From positions 434,001-498,000 of the forward strand of contig NZ_JABAOB010000004.1 of NCBI RefSeq assembly GCF_012726295.1: 64,000 nt of DNA, read 5' to 3'. This stretch comes from Chitinophaga sp. Ak27. GTDB taxonomy: Bacteria; Bacteroidota; Bacteroidia; Chitinophagales; Chitinophagaceae. Made by a program: the position numbers and the translations under genes. The notes below the pieces were generated by a model. The model ran no database searches. It was not told where the DNA came from and worked only from the letters and a program-made list of their open reading frames with translations. Shown one piece after another: positions 1-9,700 of the stretch. Position 1 is the stretch's first letter. Each line of letters opens with the position of its first letter.

Positions 1-785
1 ATGACCTGGAATTTAAGTCGACCTTAAACCAGCCGGAAGACGAAATGCCCGCAGTGCTCACCATCAACTCCGGTGCAGGCGGCACGGAAAGCCAGGATTG
101 GGCCGAAATGCTACTGCGTATGTACCGCATGTATGGAGAGAAACAAGGCTGGAAAGTATCGGAAATTGATACCCAGTATGGCGACGGCGCCGGTATCAAA
201 TCCGCAACCCTGGAATTTGATGGCGACTTTGCCTACGGCCACCTGAAAGCAGAAAGCGGTGTACACCGCCTGGTACGCATTTCCCCGTTTGACTCCAACG
301 CCCGCCGGCATACCTCTTTCGCTTCCGTATACGTATACCCGTTAGTGGATAATACCATCGAGATCGCTGTTAACCCGGCCGACCTGGAATGGGAATTCTA
401 TCGCTCCGGTGGTAAAGGCGGACAAAACGTAAACAAGGTGGAAACTGCCGTACGTCTGAAACACATTCCCTCCGGCATTATTATCGAATGCCAGCAGGCG
501 CGTACACAGGGAGAGAACCGCGAGAAAGCCCTCACCATGCTGAAATCACGCCTGTATGAAGAGGAAATCCGCAAAAGAGAAGAGCTGAAAAATGCAGCCA
601 ACGCCAATAAACGTAAAATCGAATGGGGATCCCAGATCAGATCATACGTATTCCATCCGTATAAAATGATCAAAGACCACCGTACCGACTACGAAGTTGG
701 AAACGTAGGACCTGTAATGGACGGCGAACTAAACGGATTTATCAAGGCATACCTCATGATGCAGAAGGAAGAGGACAATAATTAA
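1..785 (+). CDS. prfB: Peptide chain release factor 2 (3' part)
   Basis: Release factor that recognises UGA/UAA stop codons and triggers peptidyl-tRNA hydrolysis on the ribosome. The reading frame is open to the left edge of the window (first full codon at base 3), so the start and the N-terminal domain lie outside. The tripeptide anticodon SPF (codons 282-290), which distinguishes RF2 from RF1 (PxT), and the catalytic GGQ motif (codons 417-425) are both present, followed by the usual basic C-terminal domain. Whether a programmed +1 frameshift exists cannot be judged because that region is upstream of the window. Identification is certain; only the 5' boundary is artificial. Confidence 0.97.
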   Translation, partial: DLEFKSTLNQPEDEMPAVLTINSGAGGTESQDWAEMLLRMYRMYGEKQGWKVSEIDTQYGDGAGIKSATLEFDGDFAYGHLKAESGVHRLVRISPFDSNARRHTSFASVYVYPLVDNTIEIAVNPADLEWEFYRSGGKGGQNVNKVETAVRLKHIPSGIIIECQQARTQGENREKALTMLKSRLYEEEIRKREELKNAANANKRKIEWGSQIRSYVFHPYKMIKDHRTDYEVGNVGPVMDGELNGFIKAYLMMQKEEDNN

Positions 786-830
786 TAAGTATCGACTAAT
801 AATTAATAAGCGTCCCGGCGCCGTAACCAT

Positions 831-838
831 TAATTTTG
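831..838 (+). promoter_or_regulatory. Candidate -7 box of pruA promoter
   Basis: TAATTTTG matches the Bacteroidota housekeeping -7 consensus TAnnTTTG. A start of transcription around 845 would place the 862-930 inverted repeat entirely inside the pruA leader. No good -33 TTG was found at the usual 19-20 bp spacing, so this is a sequence match only. Confidence 0.5.
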
Positions 839-861
839 CAGCGGAAACAAATCACGTTGTC

Positions 862-930
862 ATTTGTTTATTTGGTTATTTGTTTATCAGATATTGTCAT
901 GTTGATGAACAAATAATCAAATAAACAAAT
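862..930 (+). repeat. Long AT-rich inverted repeat in pruA leader
   Basis: Arms 862-889 and 903-930 (28 nt each, 13-nt loop) are complementary at 26 positions, and the two exceptions are G-U pairs when the plus strand is read as RNA, so the transcript can form an unbroken 28-bp stem. It ends 17 nt before the pruA ATG and has no following U tract, so it does not look like a normal intrinsic terminator. It could be a stabilising or regulatory 5' UTR hairpin, or a small palindromic repeat element. Confidence 0.75.
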
Positions 931-947
931 ATTAAATTCAGGTTACA

Positions 948-2579
948 ATGAATACAGGATACTTTGAGTACGCAGCGCCTGCAAACGAGCCTGTGTTATC
1001 TTATGCACCCGGTTCTGCAGAAAGAATTGCACTAAAGAAACAATTAGCCGCTTTTAAGGCAGAAGTAGCAGATGTACCCATGTATATCGGTGGTAAAGAA
1101 GTACGCACCGGTAATACCGTAGATCTACGCCCTCCCCACGAAATCAAACACAAGCTGGGCCATTTCCATATGGGAGATGCCTCCCACGTGAAAGCCGCCA
1201 TCACAGCCGCATTGGAGGCACGCGAGAAATGGGCAAATATGGATTGGGAACAACGCGCCGGCATCTTCCTCCGCGCCGCTGAGCTCCTGGCTACCAAATA
1301 CCGTTATCATATCAATGCCGCTACCATGCTCGGACAAAGCAAAAATGCTTTCCAGGCTGAAATAGACAGCGCATGCGAACTAATCGACTTCTTACGCTAT
1401 AATGTACACTTTCTCAGTGAAATTTACCGCCAGCAGCCCGTTTGCGCACCCGGTATCCACAACAGGGTAGAATACCGCCCGCTGGAAGGATTTGTACTTG
1501 CCGTTACACCATTCAACTTCACTGCTATTGCCGGTAACCTGCCTACCTCCGCAGCTATGTGCGGTAACGTTGTGGTGTGGAAACCCGCCAACACGCAGGT
1601 ATTCGCCGCCCAGATCATCATGAAAGTGCTGATCGAAGCAGGACTGCCAGCCGGCGTAATCAACCTGGTATACGCAGGAGGACCGCTTATCGGCGACATT
1701 TGCTTTGCAGATCCCCACTTCGCAGGTATTCACTTCACCGGCTCTACCGGCGTATTCCAGACGATGTGGAAAACCATCGGTGAAAATATTCATAAATACA
1801 AAACCTATCCACGTATTGTTGGCGAAACTGGTGGTAAGGACTTCGTGTTGGTACACAAATCTGCCGATGTAGATATTGCCGTTACCGCATTAGCCCGTGG
1901 CGCTTTCGAATACCAGGGCCAAAAATGCTCTGCCGCTTCCCGTGCATACATACCAAACAATCTTGCTGCCGATATAAAATCAAAATTAGTGGCTGAACTG
2001 AAAACCATGAAAATGGGTACCACAGAAGATTTCAGCAACTTTATCAATGCCGTGATCGATGAACGTTCTTTCGATAAGATTGCACAGTACATCGACAATG
2101 CGAAGAATAATCCTGCGGTGAAGATCATCGCCGGCGGTAACTATAATAAATCAGAAGGTTATTTCATTGAACCTACTATTATTGAAACTACCGACCCTAA
2201 CTACGTAACCATGTGCGAAGAAATCTTCGGCCCGGTGCTGACGATCTACGTATATGAAGCCGATAAGTTTGAAGATATCATCCACACCGTGGACAGCACT
2301 TCAGAATATGCTTTGACCGGCGCAGTGATTGCGCAGGACCGTTACGCTGTAGAACTGGCTACCCGCAAACTGGTAAACAGTGCCGGTAACTTCTACATTA
2401 ATGATAAGCCAACCGGTGCGGTGGTAGGACAACAGCCTTTTGGCGGCGCCCGTGCCTCCGGAACCAACGACAAGGCTGGCTCCATGCTAAACTTGTACCG
2501 TTGGTTGAGCGCCAGAAGTATCAAGGAAACTTTTGTGCCGGCTACCGATTACAGGTACCCGTTCCTGAAAGAAGCTTAG
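948..2579 (+). CDS. pruA: L-glutamate gamma-semialdehyde dehydrogenase
   Basis: NAD-dependent 1-pyrroline-5-carboxylate dehydrogenase, the second step of proline catabolism to glutamate, cytoplasmic. The 543-residue protein is the full length of the stand-alone (monofunctional) enzyme. Aldehyde-dehydrogenase landmarks are visible: the general base Glu293 in VGETGGKD, the nucleophile Cys327 in YQGQKCSAASR, and the EIFGPVL segment near residue 425. The ATG at 948 is the only plausible start. It is monocistronic: a promoter-like box and long hairpin lie upstream and a strong terminator follows at 2601. No putA/proline dehydrogenase gene is adjacent. Confidence 0.96.
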   Translation: MNTGYFEYAAPANEPVLSYAPGSAERIALKKQLAAFKAEVADVPMYIGGKEVRTGNTVDLRPPHEIKHKLGHFHMGDASHVKAAITAALEAREKWANMDWEQRAGIFLRAAELLATKYRYHINAATMLGQSKNAFQAEIDSACELIDFLRYNVHFLSEIYRQQPVCAPGIHNRVEYRPLEGFVLAVTPFNFTAIAGNLPTSAAMCGNVVVWKPANTQVFAAQIIMKVLIEAGLPAGVINLVYAGGPLIGDICFADPHFAGIHFTGSTGVFQTMWKTIGENIHKYKTYPRIVGETGGKDFVLVHKSADVDIAVTALARGAFEYQGQKCSAASRAYIPNNLAADIKSKLVAELKTMKMGTTEDFSNFINAVIDERSFDKIAQYIDNAKNNPAVKIIAGGNYNKSEGYFIEPTIIETTDPNYVTMCEEIFGPVLTIYVYEADKFEDIIHTVDSTSEYALTGAVIAQDRYAVELATRKLVNSAGNFYINDKPTGAVVGQQPFGGARASGTNDKAGSMLNLYRWLSARSIKETFVPATDYRYPFLKEA

Positions 2580-2600
2580 TAAATGTTCATGATTTATATG

Positions 2601-2634
2601 AAGGCGGTGGATGTATATCCATCGCCTTTTTTTG
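2601..2634 (+). terminator. Intrinsic terminator of pruA
   Basis: Twelve-base arms (2601-2612 and 2617-2628, one G-U pair) around a 4-nt loop, followed directly by a T run. Confidence 0.9.
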
Positions 2635-2667
2635 TACCTTGCAGTCTCATTCAGAACAGCGGGCATT

Positions 2668-3042
2668 ATGCAGGAAGATATCGTCACCACTTACTTTTCA
2701 GAACGTCATAAACAACTCAGGGTAGCAGATCTGGAGCAACGCCTCATAGCCGGAGGCACAGAAAAAGCAGACGCCAGTCGCGCCGCTGCAAGCGGATTTG
2801 ATGCCTATTTCAAAAAGCAGCTCCGTACCAAAGGTCTCAAGGCTGCCATTTTCTTTGGCATAGGCCTGATCTTCCTCATAAAAATCATTACCCTCACCAA
2901 CCGCGAAGAAGGTAGCTTTATGCAGGTATCCCTTTCCCTGGCCCTGGTAGCCTTTGCGCTGGTGCGTGGTCTGATATGGGGGGTACAGTTGTTTGCCTTG
3001 AAAGAAGAGATAAATACTTTTAAGGATCTGAGAAATCTATAA
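2668..3042 (+). CDS. Small membrane protein of unknown function
   Basis: A 124-residue protein not assigned to a family. The N-terminal ~55 residues are charged and helical (starting MQEDIVTTYFSERHKQ). Two hydrophobic segments follow, around residues 61-76 and 86-108, and the C-terminus is short and charged, so it is likely an inner-membrane protein with two TM helices. The open frame extends upstream to 2611, but that start lies inside the pruA terminator hairpin; the ATG at 2668 is the first start downstream of it and is used here. Function unknown. Confidence 0.7.
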   Translation: MQEDIVTTYFSERHKQLRVADLEQRLIAGGTEKADASRAAASGFDAYFKKQLRTKGLKAAIFFGIGLIFLIKIITLTNREEGSFMQVSLSLALVAFALVRGLIWGVQLFALKEEINTFKDLRNL

Positions 3043-3156
3043 TCTCCCCGCAGATACTACTTCCCAGGGCTCGTTTACTTATCAGGATCATATCCAATTT
3101 CATTTTCCTCCCCGGAAAAAGTAAATTGGCTGCGCGTAAGTAACCGCAATACCAAT

Positions 3157-3924
3157 ATGAAGTATGTTTACCTGTTGATCGTTCTTTCTCTGCCAGCCTG
3201 TGATTTCTACAGCAATGATAAACATCCGAAAGCCGCTTCCCTGAGCGATTCCGTTGCGCCGGCCGATAATGCTGCCTCACCTCAGCCAGCCGGTAAAAGT
3301 GTGGCTGCCGACAGCAGCAAGGGACTATCTATGGCGTCGAATGCATTGTTTGGTTACCTGGCTCACCAACAATGGGACACTGCTTTTGAGAAAAAGGTAT
3401 CTCTCAGTAGCGAACAGGAAGAAAGCAGGGGTGCAGGAAATGCGCTCATTACCACTACCACTTTAAAGAGCGACAGCTTTAGCATTGTCAGTATCAGCAG
3501 TACCGGGGGAGATCCATTTGATTGCAAAGGGAAAATAAAAATCAATGGAAAAGAGATAACGAAATACTTCACAGAAAATGGAGACTCCATCAACGGTGAA
3601 GAGCTGGATGCCACAACTGTCGGTGACGCTTATACGTTTAAATCCACCCGGTACCATTATCTCCTGCTGATTGCCAGCGCTGATTGCGCCACCGGCAAAT
3701 TCCGTGAAATAGGCACGGGGATTTTAGTTAACCTGGATCGGCAGCCCTATATTGCAAGGATATTCTTTACCTGGAAAGACCTCGGCAATTTTTATTTTAT
3801 GCCCAATGGAAATACGGGAAAATTGAAATATATTACTGTTGATCCGCTGGATGCGAATGGGGAGATTGTAGATGGAGATGACCAGCAAATACTGGTACAT
3901 GTGTCGGCGTTAAACGAACCTTAA
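3157..3924 (+). CDS. Putative lipoprotein, hypothetical
   Basis: A 255-residue protein with a short hydrophobic N-terminus ending in a lipobox (LSLPAC, Cys15), so it is probably lipidated and exported. After a low-complexity Ser/Ala/Pro linker (residues ~20-55) comes a globular region of about 190 residues rich in beta-strand-forming residues. No family recognised. It is followed after 9 bp by a second lipoprotein gene, and the two are probably cotranscribed. Confidence 0.7.
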   Translation: MKYVYLLIVLSLPACDFYSNDKHPKAASLSDSVAPADNAASPQPAGKSVAADSSKGLSMASNALFGYLAHQQWDTAFEKKVSLSSEQEESRGAGNALITTTTLKSDSFSIVSISSTGGDPFDCKGKIKINGKEITKYFTENGDSINGEELDATTVGDAYTFKSTRYHYLLLIASADCATGKFREIGTGILVNLDRQPYIARIFFTWKDLGNFYFMPNGNTGKLKYITVDPLDANGEIVDGDDQQILVHVSALNEP

Positions 3925-3933
3925 GTATAGTTA

Positions 3934-4497
3934 ATGAAGCTTTTGCTATTCCCTGCTGTCATGGTTACACTTTGTTGTAGTTGCGGCTACCTGGGCCCCG
4001 CACAGGAAAATCCCGTAACCCGGGATTCGCTCTCCGCGCCCGCATCCGATATGGCGCCCCATAATTTCTTTGACAGCCTGGAAGCAGGCATGGAGCTTAC
4101 GTCCACTCAAATGCAACGTCATATCCCCAACCTGGCCTCCGAAAGTTCGTTTGCCGGAAGTACAGTGAGATTTCCATCCGATAAGCCATACGCTATAGCT
4201 ATTTTGACGGAAGACGACCAGGAGGTATGTCTGAACCAATACCTAGTATTGATTGATAAAGCCACGCTGGTGGCTACGGATAGCCGTTTAGTGAGGAATG
4301 AATGCGATATCGACTATGAGCGCAATGTCAATGAGCTGAGTTATCAACTGCCCAATGATTCGGTGCTGGTCATTACGGAAACCGCTTACATGGCTACTGA
4401 TATAGATAATGACAACGCGCCGGCAGATTCTACCATTACTACCTGGACCTTTTCTCCGGAAGGGAAAATGATCAAACAGAAAGAAATCAAAAGATAA
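3934..4497 (+). CDS. Putative lipoprotein, hypothetical
   Basis: A 187-residue protein with a hydrophobic leader and Cys-rich lipobox region (VTLCCSCGY), followed by a Ser/Asp/Pro linker and a small globular domain with several acidic strands. No family recognised. It lies 9 bp downstream of another lipoprotein of similar layout, suggesting an operon of two surface or periplasmic proteins. Its stop codon directly abuts the stop of the convergent peroxiredoxin gene (no intergenic base). Confidence 0.65.
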   Translation: MKLLLFPAVMVTLCCSCGYLGPAQENPVTRDSLSAPASDMAPHNFFDSLEAGMELTSTQMQRHIPNLASESSFAGSTVRFPSDKPYAIAILTEDDQEVCLNQYLVLIDKATLVATDSRLVRNECDIDYERNVNELSYQLPNDSVLVITETAYMATDIDNDNAPADSTITTWTFSPEGKMIKQKEIKR

Positions 4498-5019
4498 CTA
4501 CTGCATTTTCTTCAACGCCGCCAGGGCCTCTGTTACATGTTTCTCCCCATCCCGGAGTGAATTGAATTCATGTACGACTACGCCCTTTTTATCGACGATA
4601 TAGGTAACGCGTCCCGGAATGACAAAAGTTTTAGGCACGCCAAATAATTTACGCACCTCGTTTTTAGGGTCACTCAGCAACGTAAACGGCAACTGGTGAT
4701 GGTTGGCAAAGCTCTTATGAGAAGCTACGTTATCAGCACTGATGCCGATTACCATGGCGCCATATTGTTGGAAGTCGTGATAGGAGTCCCTGAATGAACA
4801 GGCTTCTTTGGTACATACACTAGTTTCATCCTTCGGATAAAAATAGATCACCAATGGTTGTTTGCCCAGTACGCTGGTGATATTAAATGTCTTCCCATCC
4901 TGGTCCTGCAAAGAAAATGCAGGTATCTTGTCTCCGGTCTTTATCTGTCCCTGGGCAGAGGATCCCCATAATTGAAAAAAGGCGGCCATAGCAATGATTG
5001 TCTTTGATAATAGTTTCAT
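4498..5019 (-). CDS. Exported peroxiredoxin (Bcp/PrxQ type)
   Basis: Thiol peroxidase of the AhpC/TSA superfamily that reduces hydroperoxides. The peroxidatic Cys69 sits in ETSVCTKEAC, with a second Cys five residues later (Cys74), the atypical 2-Cys arrangement of Bcp/PrxQ proteins, and the YPKDET approach segment is conserved. Unlike cytoplasmic Bcp it begins with a signal peptide (residues 1-~24, cleavage after SAQG or nearby), so it should act in the periplasm. At 173 residues the length fits Bcp plus a leader. A -7-like TACTTTAG lies upstream on the minus strand near 5041-5048. Confidence 0.9.
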   Translation of the reverse strand: MKLLSKTIIAMAAFFQLWGSSAQGQIKTGDKIPAFSLQDQDGKTFNITSVLGKQPLVIYFYPKDETSVCTKEACSFRDSYHDFQQYGAMVIGISADNVASHKSFANHHQLPFTLLSDPKNEVRKLFGVPKTFVIPGRVTYIVDKKGVVVHEFNSLRDGEKHVTEALAALKKMQ

Positions 5020-5076
5020 GATCTGGCATTATACTGCTAAAGTACGAATCCCTTTTCTGCTTTCCGCTTTAATCAT

Positions 5077-5084
5077 TATTTTTG
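5077..5084 (+). promoter_or_regulatory. Candidate -7 box of pyrR promoter
   Basis: TATTTTTG fits TAnnTTTG; transcription would start near 5091, about 13 nt before the TTG start of pyrR. It is divergent from the peroxiredoxin promoter. Confidence 0.5.
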
Positions 5085-5103
5085 GCCCCTAAAACGTTGT
5101 GTT

Positions 5104-5634
5104 TTGAAAACCATACTAACCGGCAAACAAATGGCTATTACGATAGACAGGCTTTGTCATCAGTTAATAGAAAATCATTTACAGTTCGAGCAAACCGTGC
5201 TGATTGGATTACAGCCCAGGGGTATTTATTTATCCGGCAGAATGCATCAAGCATTATTAAAATTAGTGCCGGGGGCGCACATTGATTATGGTAAACTGGA
5301 TATCACCTTTTACCGGGATGATTTCAACCAGAGCAAAACGCTGCATGTTCCCAATGAAACCAGTATTGATTTTTCGATAGAGAATAAAAAGGTAGTGCTA
5401 ATAGATGACGTATTGTACACAGGCCGCACCATCCGATCGGCACTGGATGCAATGCTGGATTTCGGCCGGCCGGCGTCGGTAGAACTGCTAACGCTGATAG
5501 ACCGGCGCTTCAGCAGGCAGCTGCCCATCCAGCCCGACTATACCGGTCGTACCATCGATGCCCTCATCTCCCAGAAAGTAAGGGTACTTTGGAACGAACG
5601 GGATGGTAAAGACGAAGTAATTCTGATTGACTAA
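5104..5634 (+). CDS. pyrR: PyrR-like uracil phosphoribosyltransferase / pyr regulator
   Basis: Member of the PyrR family (type I phosphoribosyltransferase fold), which converts uracil and PRPP to UMP and in many bacteria controls pyr mRNA. The PRPP-binding loop VVLIDDVLYTGRT is at residues 97-109, and the 176-residue length is typical. The start is a TTG at 5104; the first ATG is ten codons in and would remove the conserved N-terminal strand, so TTG is preferred. pyrB follows 51 bp downstream. No antiterminator/terminator pair of the Bacillus type was seen in the short pyrR-pyrB gap, so RNA-binding control here is uncertain. Confidence 0.92.
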   Translation: MKTILTGKQMAITIDRLCHQLIENHLQFEQTVLIGLQPRGIYLSGRMHQALLKLVPGAHIDYGKLDITFYRDDFNQSKTLHVPNETSIDFSIENKKVVLIDDVLYTGRTIRSALDAMLDFGRPASVELLTLIDRRFSRQLPIQPDYTGRTIDALISQKVRVLWNERDGKDEVILID

Positions 5635-5670
5635 AATGAGTCCGGATTTCAGAATTCAGATTTCACCCTT

Positions 5671-5678
5671 TATATTTG
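5671..5678 (+). promoter_or_regulatory. Candidate -7 box of pyrB promoter
   Basis: TATATTTG is a perfect TAnnTTTG match in the pyrR-pyrB gap. Transcription starting ~7 nt downstream would begin almost at the pyrB ATG (5686), giving a leaderless or nearly leaderless mRNA. Confidence 0.55.
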
Positions 5679-5685
5679 CACATTA

Positions 5686-6618
5686 ATGTCACTTTCTGTA
5701 AAACACTTACTCGGAATTCGCGATCTGCAGCGCCAGGATATAGAGCTTATTTTTCAAACCGCCGACCAGTTTAAGGAGGTTTTACAAAGACCTATAAAAA
5801 AGGTTCCTACGCTCCGCGATACAACTATTGTCAATTTATTTTTTGAGAACTCTACCCGTACCCGCATCTCTTTTGAGCTGGCGGAGAAGAGGTTGGGCGC
5901 AGATACGATTAATTTCTCTGCTTCAGGCTCCTCTGTTTCCAAAGGAGAAACGCTGATAGATACCGTCAATAATATCCTCTCTATGAAAGTAGATATGGTA
6001 GTGATGCGGCACTCAGCCAGCGGCGCCCCGCATTTCCTGGCTAAGCACATCAACGTGCCTATCCTCAACGCCGGTGATGGTATTAATGAACACCCTACCC
6101 AGGCCCTGCTCGATGCCTTCTCTATCCGGGAAAGGTTGGGCAGCGTGGAAGGGAAAAAAATAGCCATCTGTGGCGATATCATGCATTCCCGTGTGGCACT
6201 ATCCAATATCTACTGTCTGAAGAAATTGGGAGCAGAGGTAACCGTTGTAGGGCCACCCACCCTGATCCCGAAATATATGGCCGCTGCCCTCGGTGTTAAC
6301 GTGAGCTACAATATACGTGAGGCGCTGGAATGGTGCGATGTGGCCAATGTGCTCCGCATTCAGCTCGAAAGACAAAATACACCGCTGTTTTCCTCTCTCC
6401 GCGAGTATTCCCTGGCTTATGGGGTAAATCGGGAGTTGCTGGACAGCCTGAAGAAAGAAGTGGTGATCATGCACCCGGGACCCATCAACCGTGGGGTAGA
6501 AATCAATTCTGATGTAGCAGATTCTGGTCAGTCAATTATTCTCGATCAGGTTGAAAACGGGGTAGCCGTCCGCATGGCTGCACTTTACCTGCTGGCAGGA
6601 AAGAAAGTAACGGAATAG
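5686..6618 (+). CDS. pyrB: Aspartate carbamoyltransferase catalytic subunit
   Basis: Catalyses carbamoyl phosphate + L-aspartate to N-carbamoyl-L-aspartate, the second step of pyrimidine synthesis. The carbamoyl-phosphate loop STRTR is at residues 56-60 within FFENSTRTRISFE. Other landmarks are MRHSASGAPH, GDGINEHPTQALLD and the C-terminal HPGPINRG. The 310-residue length is normal for the catalytic chain. No regulatory pyrI gene is next to it, so it is probably the unregulated trimeric form. It sits after pyrR but has its own promoter-like box; downstream is the palindromic element filling the gap to a convergent gene. Confidence 0.97.
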   Translation: MSLSVKHLLGIRDLQRQDIELIFQTADQFKEVLQRPIKKVPTLRDTTIVNLFFENSTRTRISFELAEKRLGADTINFSASGSSVSKGETLIDTVNNILSMKVDMVVMRHSASGAPHFLAKHINVPILNAGDGINEHPTQALLDAFSIRERLGSVEGKKIAICGDIMHSRVALSNIYCLKKLGAEVTVVGPPTLIPKYMAAALGVNVSYNIREALEWCDVANVLRIQLERQNTPLFSSLREYSLAYGVNRELLDSLKKEVVIMHPGPINRGVEINSDVADSGQSIILDQVENGVAVRMAALYLLAGKKVTE

Positions 6619-6733
6619 CACTGAAAGCATAAAGCATAAAGTAAAAAGCTATTGAAGCGAATGATCTTTTGCGGACATAAACCGCATTGGTCATTCGCTT
6701 CAATAGCTTTTTACTTTACGCTTTATGCTCTTT
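6619..6733. repeat. Dispersed palindromic element, copy A
   Basis: Arms 6626-6664 and 6691-6729 (39 nt, one mismatch) flank a 26-nt centre that contains its own small GCGG/CCGC hairpin. The core of the arm is AAAAAGCTATTG. The element fills the interval between the pyrB stop and the stop of the convergent SusC gene and is followed on the plus strand by a T run. It is related in sequence to the elements at 24699-24816 and 62967-63082. Probably a bidirectional terminator and/or a mobile palindromic repeat. Confidence 0.9.
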
Positions 6734-9700
6734 TTAAAACCCTACTGTAAGTCCCAGGGTATAAGATCTGAAAAACGGATAGGCGTATCCGTTATATCCA
6801 CCAGCCTGTTCAGGATCGTAATATTTTATCTTCATTTTAGTCGTCTCCCACAGATCCTGCCCGGAGAAGTATATCCGCAGGTTACTCAACCATATCCGCT
6901 TCAACCAATCTTTCGGGAAGGTATAACCAAGTTGCAGGTTTTTAAGCCGGATGTAAGAACCATTCATTACCCAGTGGGAAGAAGGTACACTGTTTTGCTG
7001 ATCATTGAGATAAAGCCTTGGGAACAATGCATGCTGGCGCTCCGGTGTCCAATAGTCCTGGTTAATATCCCAGGGTTGCTGCCAGGAATTGATAAAAGGC
7101 ATACTATAGCGGGGATCAGGCATTACCTCACGCTGGGCCACCCCCTGGAAGAAGACTGAAAAATCGAAACCTTTCCAGGCAAAGCCGGCATCTATGCCAT
7201 AGGACAACCGGGGATCGGGGCTGCCTAGGTAAACCAGGTCTGCCTCATCTATTTTTCCATCACCGTTGACGTCCCGGTAGCGGATATCGCCCGGGGCGGT
7301 GTGTGGTCCCTGGTAAGCATGCTGGTTCACTTCCGCGGCAGTTTGAAAGTACCCGTCTGCCTGGAAGCCAAACAGCGAAGAATACGGGTGGCCAGCTATG
7401 CCCTGGTTCCAGCCAGGTTTGGGCATAACATGATCATGTTGCAATACTTTATTCCGGCTGTTAAACAGGTTGGCATTGATGTACCAGGTAAACGGCCCGC
7501 GGTCATGCTTCCAGCTGGCATTGATTTCCCACCCCCAGGTTTTGAGCACGCCCCGTTGAAATGCAATGGGCCAGGCGCCTTGTGTAGACGCCATCAGCTC
7601 CGGCATCTGCATGTCTTTATTGCGGCGGGTAAAGTAATCGGCCGACAAGCTAAGCTGTCCCCGGAACAAGGTGGCATCCCAGCCATAATTATTGGTGGCA
7701 ATATTTTCCCAGCCATTGGCCTGTAATATTGGGTTTTTATATACAAATGGCAACATGGAACGCCAGCCTGGGTTGAAGGTAAAGGTCTGCAGTTGCTCAT
7801 CATTTGGAATGCTGTTCCAGCTGTTCACGTTACCCAGGCGTCCCCACGACCAGCGTAGTTTAAACTCGTTAAAGAACGGGAGCGCGTTGCTAAACCAGGT
7901 TTCGTTGTTCAGTCGCCATCCCGCGGAGAAAGAAGGGAAGGCCTGCCATTGCGATCCGCCATTAAAGAGGGTGCTGTGTTGCATCAGGTGGGCCGCAATG
8001 AGATTGGCTTCTATAAGGTAACGATTATCGTAGTTATAATTTACTTTCCCGAAGAGCGACTGCAAGGAACCAGAAGCCGCCAGCAGCTGCGTATAGTCGC
8101 GTGCGTTATCAAAGCGGTCGGTGTTGCCGGTGTCGTATGCTGCCATCGTATTTTGGGTGGTATTATAGGTTTCCTGTGTAAAGCCTCCCAGCAGATGGAT
8201 GGTATGTTTGGCAGTTTTCAGATCGTAATCTGCCAATGCTTGCAGGTTGCCGCCTTTGGATTCCAGCCGGCTTTGCTGTGCCAGGTTACCAGGTTGTAAC
8301 AGTGCAGCGGTATCTGTCCGGTTCCAGAGGGCAATAGCATTTCTGCCCAGGTTGTCTTGCAGTACGTGTCGCTGAGGACTGTAAATCAATCGTAAGGTGA
8401 GTCCTTTTGCAAGGCTGTCGGCCCGCAGGGTAAATACCCCATCGATATAATTGTTTTTTTCATCCCGCCTGCCACCGTTCTGTAGGATGGCATATACAGG
8501 TGCGCCGCCATAGGCAAAATGCTGGGTGCCTGGTACATAAACGGGTACATTGCTGGGCCCGCGATAAAGTCCGGCCAGCAAGCCATTCGGCCCTTCCACT
8601 GGTTGCGCAGGAGAAAAGGTATTGGTTTGTGCGTACGACAATCGTGTTTCCAGGCTGAAATGTTTATTGAGCCGGTTGTTTACGTTCACCCTGGCGTTCA
8701 TCCGGCGTGTTCTGTCAGGGCCTGCTGCAAAAAGTCCTTGTCGCCCAAAGTACCCGATCGAAGCGGAAAACTGGTTGGCGCTGTCACCACCTTTTACAGA
8801 TACGTTATAGTTTTCTACGCCTGTTTTGCTTTTGGTGAGCAGGTGCAGCTGATCCAGGTTATAGTAATATGTATAGTAATCCGGGCGCAGGTAATCAATG
8901 GCATAATGATTACCGGATTGCATCAGGGAAATTTCTGTGGGTTGCCAGGGGATTGGCTGACCGGCATTTTGGGCCGCTTCATTCTGCATGGTGGCGGCTA
9001 TCCAGGAAGGTACGCGATTGGGCAGCCGTATGGGCGTTTCAAATCCGCCGAGGGTACTAAAGTCTACTTTTAATTTGCCGGGTTTGCCGGTACGGGTGGT
9101 TACCAGTACCACACCGCCCGCTCCCCGGGCGCCGTAGATAGCCGCAGCGGAAGCATCTTTCAGGATAGATACAGATTCAATATCGTCGGGGTTGAGCACT
9201 GCCAGGGAGCCGGGAACACCGTCTACAATGATAGGCGTGTTGCTGCCGGAGGCAGAGCTTACGCCCCGTACCTGTATGTTGAAGCCTTCGCGTCCCGGCT
9301 GGCCATTACTACGGGTTACTACCAGGCCGGTAGCGGTCCCCTGCAGGGCCGCCATGGCATTGGCCACGGGTCTGCTGCGGAGCCGTACGCCGTCTACCTG
9401 CGAGATGGCGCCGGTTATATTAGCACGTTTTTGCAAGCCATAGCCCAGTACCACCAGCTCATTCAGCTTACGGAGATCGGGTTGCAATAGTACGCTGATA
9501 TTTCTTCGTTCCCGGATGGCCACTTCTTTGGTCTCATAGCCGATCAGGGATATTTGCAAAATGGCCTGTCCATTGGCGGCATTGAGTTTAAAGCTGCCAT
9601 TCTCCGTAGTGGCGGTACCGTTAGTCGTGCCTTTTTCACGGATAGATACGCCGCTGAGCGGTTGTTCTCCATCCGATACATTACCGTTCACCTGCCATTT

